From assembly GCF_019039035.1 (NCBI RefSeq), contig NZ_JAHNZT010000002.1:372001-436000 (forward strand): a stretch of DNA of 64,000 bases, read 5' to 3'. How positions within the stretch are numbered: position 1 is the stretch's first letter; the number at the start of each line of letters is the position of its first letter. Positions 58,776 through 64,000 of the stretch are shown here, piece after piece. Below the pieces are notes generated by a model, which was not told where the DNA came from, ran no database searches, and saw only the letters and a program-made list of their open reading frames with translations. Position numbers and translations under genes: made by a program. This DNA comes from Citreicoccus inhibens (GTDB lineage: Bacteria > Myxococcota > Myxococcia > Myxococcales > Myxococcaceae).

Positions 58776-59549
58776 CTAGTTCTTCCCGAACCAGGTCTGG
58801 AGGAAGACCTTGACGGCGGGATGTTCCGAGGCGCGGAGCTGCTCGGGCGGTCCGTGCTCGACGATGACGCCCTTGGACAAGAAGGCGATCTGATCGGCCA
58901 CGTTGAAGGCGGACGCGATGTCGTGGCTGATGACCACGCTGGTCACGCCCAGCTCGCGCTGCGCCGCGAGGATCATCTCGTCCACGTAGTCCGTGGTGAT
59001 GGGGTCCAAGCCGGTGGTGGGCTCGTCATAGAGCACCACCTTGGGGTCCAACACGATGGCGCGCGCCAGGCCCACGCGCTTGCGCATGCCGCCCGACAGG
59101 TCCGCGGGGAACTTCTGCTCCGCCTCGCGCTTGAGCCCCATCAGGTCGAGCTTCGCCCGGACCTTCTCGCGGATCTGCTCCTCTGGCAGCCGGGTGTGCT
59201 CGCGGAGCGGAAAGGCGACGTTCTCGTACACCGTCATCGAGTCGAAGAGCGCGGCGGCCTGGAACACCATGCCGAACTTGCGGCGCACGCGCTGCAGCTC
59301 TTCCACGCCCACCGGGACGATGTCCTCACCGTCGATGATGACCTGCCCGCTGTCCGGCTTGAGCAGGCCGATCATGTGCTTCATCAGCACCGTCTTGCCG
59401 GAGCCCGAGCCGCCCAGGATGACGCACGTGGAGCCGGCGGGAACGGTGAGATTGATGCCGGTGAGCACGCGGTGCTCACCGAAGGTCTTGTGCAGGTCCA
59501 CGATGTCGATCATCGGCTTCGCGGACGCGGTGGAGTTCGAGTCGGACAT
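58776..59549 (-). CDS. mlaF: MlaF-type ABC transporter ATPase
   Basis: 257 residues. Nucleotide-binding subunit of the phospholipid transporter at the inner membrane. Walker A GGSGSGKTVLMKHM, Q-loop FGMVFQAAALFDSMTVYENV (MlaF-type), signature LSGGMRKRVGLARAIV, Walker B VVLYDEPTTGLD, and H-loop VISHDIASA. ATG 59549 overlaps the permease stop (TGATG). Sits between MlaE and MlaD. Substrate in this organism not known, but phospholipids are the family substrate. Confidence 0.94.
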   Translation of the reverse strand: MSDSNSTASAKPMIDIVDLHKTFGEHRVLTGINLTVPAGSTCVILGGSGSGKTVLMKHMIGLLKPDSGQVIIDGEDIVPVGVEELQRVRRKFGMVFQAAALFDSMTVYENVAFPLREHTRLPEEQIREKVRAKLDLMGLKREAEQKFPADLSGGMRKRVGLARAIVLDPKVVLYDEPTTGLDPITTDYVDEMILAAQRELGVTSVVISHDIASAFNVADQIAFLSKGVIVEHGPPEQLRASEHPAVKVFLQTWFGKN

Positions 59550-60364
59550 CAGTGCATCAGTACGCCGACGATGAAGTCGAGGATGAAGATGGACAGCGCG
59601 CTGGACACCATGGCCTCGGTGGTGGCCTGGCCCACGCCCTTGGCGCCACCCGACGCATTGTAGCCCTTGTAGCAGCAGATCAGCGCCACGGAGAGGCCGA
59701 AGATGGCGCCCTTGATGATGCCCTCCCACACGTCCATCGGGTCCATCCACTGGCGGGTGCGCGAGATGAACGTGCCGGCGGAGATGCCCTTGACGACCAC
59801 GGAGACCACGTAAGCGCCGCCCATGCCGGCCGTGTTGAAGAGCATGGTGAGCGCCGGGGTCATGAAGAGTCCGGCCTGGATGCGGGGCACGAGCAGGTAC
59901 TGCACCGGGTTGACGGCCATGGTCTCCAGCGCGTCCACCTGCTCCGTGACGCGCATGGTGCCCAGCTCGGTGCACATGGCCGAGCCGGCGCGCATGGTGA
60001 TCATCAGCGCGGAGAACACCGGGGCCAGCTCGCGGGTGAGCGTGAGCGCCACCGTGGGGCCCACCAGGCTCTCGGCGTCGAATAGCTCGAAGGCGGTGGA
60101 GGACTGGAACGCGAACACCATGCCCGTGAAGAGGCCGGTGAGCGCGACGATGAAGATGGAACCCACCCCCACGAAGTCGAGCTGCGCGAACAGGTTCTGG
60201 AGGCGCAGGGGGCGACGCAGGCTCCAGCGGACCACGTCGACGAGCAGAGACATCACCCCGCCGATGTTGCTCACGAAGCCGATCAGGCCCTGCCCCACGC
60301 CTTCCACGGACTGCACGAGGATGCTGGGGCCGCGCTGGGGCTTGCTGGGGGTATCGATGCTCAT
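59549..60364 (-). CDS. mlaE: MlaE-type permease
   Basis: 271 residues with about five membrane helices (FVGVGSIFIVALTGLFTGMVF, LTRELAPVFSALMITMRAGSA, and a last ALSIFILDFIVGVL). MlaE signature RELAPVFSALMITMRAGSAMCTELG. Membrane channel of the Mla transporter. First gene of the mlaE-mlaF-mlaD leftward operon; no MlaC gene here, an MlaC-type gene is at 33602. Divergent from the zinc-ribbon gene. Confidence 0.94.
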   Translation of the reverse strand: MSIDTPSKPQRGPSILVQSVEGVGQGLIGFVSNIGGVMSLLVDVVRWSLRRPLRLQNLFAQLDFVGVGSIFIVALTGLFTGMVFAFQSSTAFELFDAESLVGPTVALTLTRELAPVFSALMITMRAGSAMCTELGTMRVTEQVDALETMAVNPVQYLLVPRIQAGLFMTPALTMLFNTAGMGGAYVVSVVVKGISAGTFISRTRQWMDPMDVWEGIIKGAIFGLSVALICCYKGYNASGGAKGVGQATTEAMVSSALSIFILDFIVGVLMH

Positions 60365-60602
60365 GCGGTTCGGTTGCCTACTCTACGTCCCTGGGGCCCT
60401 GGCACAAGGGATGTCCACGAAAGGAAGCCCCGCCCAGCGGAGCGGGCAGGCAACCGGGGCGACGTCGCCTTCACGGCAGCTGGAGCAAGAGGCGGTGCGA
60501 TCTGACTTCCTCCCTGTGGAGTGAAGCGTTTATGTTCCGCGGCCCTTTTCCTTCACTCCCGACTTGCCCTCCTGGGGCGTCGGGCCCGAGCGACACAAAC
60601 CG

Positions 60603-61157
60603 ATGGCTACTCTAAAGGTCGGCGGCGAGGTGGATGCCCAGTGCACCCGCTGCAAACTCTCCCTCGCGCACACCATCCTCGCGATGGTGGGGACGAAGAT
60701 CGCACGCGTGCGGTGCAACACGTGCGGCGGAGATCACGCATACCGAGGCGCCCCAGGCGCCACGGACCGCCCGTCCAGCAGCACCACCAGCTCCACCCGG
60801 GCGCCGCGCGCGTCCTCCTCTTCATCCTCCACCCCCAAGTCGGAGAAGGTCGTCATCTCCTTCGAGGAGCAGCTGGCGGGCAAGGACATCGCCAACGCGC
60901 CCCGCTACAGCCCCAAGGACACCTACAAGGTGGATCAGGTCATCCAGCACCCGACGTTTGGCGTGGGTCTGGTGACGGCCGTGCGGGGTGACAAGGTGGA
61001 CATCACCTTCAAGGCGGACACGAAGACGCTCGTGCACGGCCGCGGCGGCGCCCCCGCCGAGAAGCCCACCTTCAGCCCGCCCACGTCTCGGCCTTCGGGG
61101 CCGGCGGACAAGCCCGTTCCCGTCGCGAGCGAGACCTCGGCCCCCGCCGAGGATTGA
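60603..61157 (+). CDS. Zinc-ribbon protein with C-terminal Tudor-like domain
   Basis: 184 residues from ATG 60603. A four-Cys zinc ribbon is formed by CTRC (14-17) and CNTC (38-41), with a helix between them; then a Ser/Thr-rich linker (SSSTTSSTRAPRASSSSSST), and a small beta domain near 105-150 (YKVDQVIQHPTFGVGLVTAV, KVDITFKADTKTLVHG) resembling Tudor-type domains as at the end of UvrD/PcrA. The tail is Pro/Ser-rich. No known family name. Divergent from mlaE; the exported barrel-type gene starts 44 bases after its stop. Confidence 0.7.
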   Translation: MATLKVGGEVDAQCTRCKLSLAHTILAMVGTKIARVRCNTCGGDHAYRGAPGATDRPSSSTTSSTRAPRASSSSSSTPKSEKVVISFEEQLAGKDIANAPRYSPKDTYKVDQVIQHPTFGVGLVTAVRGDKVDITFKADTKTLVHGRGGAPAEKPTFSPPTSRPSGPADKPVPVASETSAPAED

Positions 61158-61201
61158 CCCGGAGCCGGTGGGGCGGTGAAGTCTCGCGGACGTCCTCTTC
61201 C

Positions 61202-62542
61202 ATGCGTCCGTCGCTCCTCGCCCCGCTGCTCGCGCTCCTCGCCTCCGCCGCCGCGGCGGCGCCGCCCACGGTCAGCGCCAAGCCCGCGCGCGTAATCCTG
61301 GGGCAGGAGTCGGAAGTCTGGCTGGAGGTTCGCGTCCCCGAGGGCGCGGGCCCCCTGCGCGCCGCGGCTTCCTTGGGTTCCTTCGAGCAGTCCCGACTCG
61401 AAGGGGGCTCGGTGAGGCGCTTCCGCTGGAAGCCCCCGAGCCAGCGCCACCCCGCCGAGGCCGTGCTCGTCTTCTGGCGCGAGGACGAACCCCTCCCCGA
61501 GCCGGCGCTCTTCCGCCTCCCGCTGTGGGGGCGCCTCACCCTGGACATCTCCACCGCCTCGGGCGCCGAGGTCATCGTCGAGGTGGGCTCACAGCGCTTC
61601 GGCCCCGTGCGCGCCGACGCCAAGGGGCGCGCCCAGGTGCCTGTCGAGGTGCCTCCGGGAGTCAGCGAAGCGCGCGTGCTCGCGACGCGGGGAACGCTGC
61701 GCACCGATCGACTCACCCCGCTGGAGGTGCCTCGCGAGTCCTCACTCGTCGTGGCGCTCACGCCAGAGCCCCTGCCCGCCTTTGAGGGCGGCTGGCTCCT
61801 CGTGGCCCGGAGCGACGCCCCCGCGCTCCCGGAGGCGCTGGTCGTCTCGCCCAAGGGCGCGACGCTCGACTCGGGCGAGCGATGGGGCGAGGTCGTTCGC
61901 TATCGCGTCCGCCCGTCCGACTCGGTGTCGGAGGTCTCGGTCGGAGTGCGGCGCTCGGTCAAGGGCATGCCCGAGTCCCGCGCGCACGCCTCCGTGCGAG
62001 CCTTCGGAGTGAGCAGCGCCCCTGCCGAACCGTCTCACGTGCGCACGTGGAGACCCTCGGTCTACTTGCTCAGCGGCGCCGCGCTCGCTCGGGGCGCGAA
62101 CGCAGGGCCCATGCTGGCGTTGGGCGCAACGTTGCCTGTCAGGCATGGGCTGGACGCGGAGCTTGAAGTGGGCCTGCGCCATGCCACCCTCGAAGCCTTG
62201 GATGAGCGCCGCGAGGATGTCAGCTCCCGCGTCCTGGGGGTCCCCGTGCTGGCGTCCATGCGTGTCACCCTTTTGCAGCAAGAGTCCTTCTCTCTACACG
62301 GCCGTGCAGGTGTGGGAGTGATGCCTTTCCGCCACCGGCTCAGTTCGAGCGCCTTCCAGACGGAGCTCGATGAGAGCAAGCTGGGCGCCATGGCCTTCCT
62401 CAGCGCACAGGGGGCATATCGGCTCGGGCGCTTCAGCGCGCTGGTGGAGCTGCGGGGCGCGTGGGCGCCCGCGCGCACCTCGGCGCTGAACGCGCAGCTC
62501 GGAGGCGCGGGGCTCGCGGTGGGCATGAGGTTCACACCATGA
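61202..62542 (+). CDS. Exported protein with N-terminal beta-sandwich and C-terminal outer-membrane barrel
   Basis: 446 residues from ATG 61202. Signal peptide MRPSLLAPLLALLASAAAAA. The first half is beta-sandwich-like (Ig-type) with SAKPARVILGQESEVWLEVR and REDEPLPEPALFRLPLWGRL; the second half (about 295 to the end) has alternating strands SVYLLSGAALARGANAG, ALGATLPVRHGLDAELEVGL, LHGRAGVGVMPFRHRL, LVELRGAWAPARTSALNAQL and ends GLAVGMRFTP, the pattern of an outer-membrane barrel. The stop is shared with the start of the following lipoprotein (ATGA). Function unknown. Confidence 0.72.
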   Translation: MRPSLLAPLLALLASAAAAAPPTVSAKPARVILGQESEVWLEVRVPEGAGPLRAAASLGSFEQSRLEGGSVRRFRWKPPSQRHPAEAVLVFWREDEPLPEPALFRLPLWGRLTLDISTASGAEVIVEVGSQRFGPVRADAKGRAQVPVEVPPGVSEARVLATRGTLRTDRLTPLEVPRESSLVVALTPEPLPAFEGGWLLVARSDAPALPEALVVSPKGATLDSGERWGEVVRYRVRPSDSVSEVSVGVRRSVKGMPESRAHASVRAFGVSSAPAEPSHVRTWRPSVYLLSGAALARGANAGPMLALGATLPVRHGLDAELEVGLRHATLEALDERREDVSSRVLGVPVLASMRVTLLQQESFSLHGRAGVGVMPFRHRLSSSAFQTELDESKLGAMAFLSAQGAYRLGRFSALVELRGAWAPARTSALNAQLGGAGLAVGMRFTP

Positions 62543-63324
62543 GCCGCGCCGGTGCCCTGCTCGCCCTCCTCCTCTTGTGCGCGTGTGGCAGCAGCAACGC
62601 GCCGCTGCCCGCGCCGGAGATTCTCTCGCTCGTCCCCAACTCGCAGCGCACCAACGAGAAGGGAGAGCTCACGGTGTCATTCGACGCCGTCTACGCCGTG
62701 CGCGTGGACTACGGCCGTGAGCAGGTCAGCTTCGAGCAGGTGGTGAGCGGGCGCGTGTGGGTGGGCGGCATCGAGGCACGCGTCGTGCGATTCGACGCGG
62801 CGGGCACGGTCGTCGTCACCGTCCCCGAGGAGCTTGGCCCCGGTGAGTACGAGGTGAAGCTCGTGCTCGCGGATGGACGAGAAGCGGTGGCGCCGCAGGT
62901 CTTCGCCATCCGAACGCCGGGCGAGTCGGATCCTCCCGCGAAGGACCATCCAGATGCGGGCGCCGTGGATGCAGGCCCCGCCTCCGATGCCGGTGCGCAG
63001 GAGGACGACCCGTCGCGCCCGTTGGCCCGAGGCGATGTGACGGGCTACGTCTTCACCAGCGTGGACAGCGTGCAGTACCGCAACGAGTCCTTCACCATCA
63101 CCGTGGAGGCACAGGGCCCGCGCGCCGCGGAGTTCAATGACTGGGTCCTGCTCGTCAGCACGCGCGGCACGGTGACGCCGAGCCTCATCGGCCCGTTCAC
63201 GCAGGGCCGCTGCACGCAGCGCGTCTCGGTGGACGTGAACGGCGGCAACGTGAAGCTCATCGCGTTCGACTACTTCGGCGCGCGCGGTGCTTCCAATGGC
63301 TTCCAGGTACGGCACCGCCACTGA
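62539..63324 (+). CDS. Lipoprotein with IPT/TIG-type beta domain
   Basis: 261 residues from ATG 62539, overlapping the previous gene (ATGA). Signal and lipobox LCAC, Cys16. Residues about 20-140 form an Ig-like/IPT (TIG) domain (PAPEILSLVPNSQRTNEKG, VVVTVPEELGPGEYEVKLVLADG), then a D/A/G/P-rich linker (HPDAGAVDAGPASDAG) and a second beta domain (RNESFTITVEAQGPRAAEF, VKLIAFDYFGARGASNGF). Likely surface or periplasmic; co-translated with the barrel protein, so they may form a complex. Convergent with the pseudouridine synthase. Confidence 0.75.
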   Translation: MSRAGALLALLLLCACGSSNAPLPAPEILSLVPNSQRTNEKGELTVSFDAVYAVRVDYGREQVSFEQVVSGRVWVGGIEARVVRFDAAGTVVVTVPEELGPGEYEVKLVLADGREAVAPQVFAIRTPGESDPPAKDHPDAGAVDAGPASDAGAQEDDPSRPLARGDVTGYVFTSVDSVQYRNESFTITVEAQGPRAAEFNDWVLLVSTRGTVTPSLIGPFTQGRCTQRVSVDVNGGNVKLIAFDYFGARGASNGFQVRHRH

Positions 63325-63331
63325 GCGCGTC

Positions 63332-64000
63332 TCAACCCGCGCGACGCAGCAACACCAGCGCCTGGGCCATGTCCTGCGCGAGCGGAGCCTCCACCGCCCG
63401 AGCCGCCACGCCAGGGAGCTCCGGCCACTCCACCCGCGCGGCATGGAGCGGCGTTCGCGCGAGGACCACGTCGCCACCCTCCCCTCCCAGGTCCGTGGAA
63501 GTGAGGGGCTCGTCGCGCCCGTACTGGTGATCCACCAACAGGGGATGCCCTTGCGAGAGCAAGTGGACGCGAATCTGGTGCGTCCTGCCCGTCAGGGGCT
63601 CGGCCTCGACGAATGAAGCGCGCGCGAACGTCTCCACGGGCCGGATGCGCGTGCGCGAGGGCTTCCCTTCAGGCTCTTCCGGACGCGCCACCCGCATGCG
63701 GCCCTTGCGTCCGGCGATGAGCGGCGCGTCCACCATGCGCGGTGACTCGACGCGCCCCTCCACCAGCGCCACGTAGCGCTTGCGCACCTTGCCGGACTCG
63801 AAGGCCTGAGACAGCGCGCGATGCACGCCCGCATCCAGCGCGAACACGAGCGCGCCCGAGGTGTCCCGATCCAACCGGTGCACCACGAAGACCTTGCGAC
63901 CGAGGCGGCCCTCCAGCGACTCACGCAGGGAGGGACCGCCGTCACGCCCGGGGATGACGACGACTCCCGCGGGCTTGTCCACCACGAGCACCCCGCCGCC
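63332..64000 (-). CDS. RluA-family pseudouridine synthase, 5' end outside window
   Basis: Converts uridine to pseudouridine in rRNA or tRNA. The frame is open to the last base, so the 5' part is outside; about 222 residues are visible. The catalytic signature is VHRLDRDTSGALVFA (catalytic Asp in HRLDxxTSG), preceded by LVVDKPAGVVVIPGRDGG and followed by RTHQIRVHLLSQGHPLLVDHQY. The stop is 7 bases from the preceding lipoprotein stop (convergent). Target position is not clear from motifs (RluA, RluC or RluD type). The absence of a visible N-terminal S4 domain cannot be judged because of the truncation. Confidence 0.92.
   Translation of the reverse strand, partial: GGGVLVVDKPAGVVVIPGRDGGPSLRESLEGRLGRKVFVVHRLDRDTSGALVFALDAGVHRALSQAFESGKVRKRYVALVEGRVESPRMVDAPLIAGRKGRMRVARPEEPEGKPSRTRIRPVETFARASFVEAEPLTGRTHQIRVHLLSQGHPLLVDHQYGRDEPLTSTDLGGEGGDVVLARTPLHAARVEWPELPGVAARAVEAPLAQDMAQALVLLRRAG

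Overview
The window is a GC-rich chromosomal segment with core housekeeping genes, many small lipoproteins with Asp-Ala-Gly-rich linkers, PilZ and GGDEF signalling proteins, S46 peptidase and S/T/P-rich envelope proteins. This mix points to a myxobacterium (Myxococcota, probably Myxococcus/Corallococcus/Archangium relatives); that assignment is inference from gene content and composition. No phage, insertion sequence, CRISPR array or rRNA was seen. The window holds two tRNA genes (Ala-GGC, Leu-CAA) and about 56 protein genes; guaA is cut by the left edge and an RluA-type pseudouridine synthase by the right edge.

Left part (1-20.5 kb). The end of guaA converges on a secreted S46 peptidase across a strong terminator. 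A divergent AraC regulator / metallo-hydrolase pair and a DUF4336 gene follow. From 20.5 kb down to 6.9 kb runs a long leftward array: acyl-CoA carboxyltransferase, acyl-CoA dehydrogenase, an unknown gene, rnc, two cyclophilins (one exported, one cytosolic), era, der, a YfgM-like TPR protein, a BamB-like lipoprotein, a MutT-like Nudix enzyme, an RNase H-fold exonuclease, a propeller-like protein and a DUF3014 protein. Many neighbours overlap by 1-8 bases, so much of the array is probably translationally coupled.

Middle (20.5-44 kb). Enoyl-CoA hydratase and HMG-CoA lyase extend the branched-chain acyl-CoA theme. A leftward run (RND exporter, PAP2-type membrane enzyme, aminotransferase, methyltransferase, HMG-CoA lyase) is divergent from a two-gene unit encoding a serine-palmitoyltransferase-like enzyme and a GNAT protein resembling bacterial ceramide synthase; MlaC and a TolC-like protein follow. 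This looks like a sphingolipid synthesis and export neighbourhood. Next come fbaB, tRNA-Ala, rsmB, a receiver-cupin fusion, tRNA-Leu, a TPR membrane protein, a GGDEF response regulator and an FAD-oxidoreductase-like protein fused to a receiver domain.

Right part (44-64 kb). A tightly overlapping leftward operon (51.7 to 45.4 kb) encodes a Ser/His S24/S26-type peptidase, a PqqD-like peptide-binding protein, a lipoprotein, a 1028-residue secreted propeller protein, a previously easily missed 56-residue peptide, an HprK-like kinase and miaA. I regard this as a candidate peptide-maturation (RiPP-like) system and the most interesting part of the window. It is followed by hisS, psd, a lipoprotein, a phosphoesterase, a PilZ protein, a PfkB kinase, the MlaD-MlaF-MlaE lipid transporter, a zinc-ribbon protein, an exported barrel protein with a coupled lipoprotein, and the partial pseudouridine synthase.
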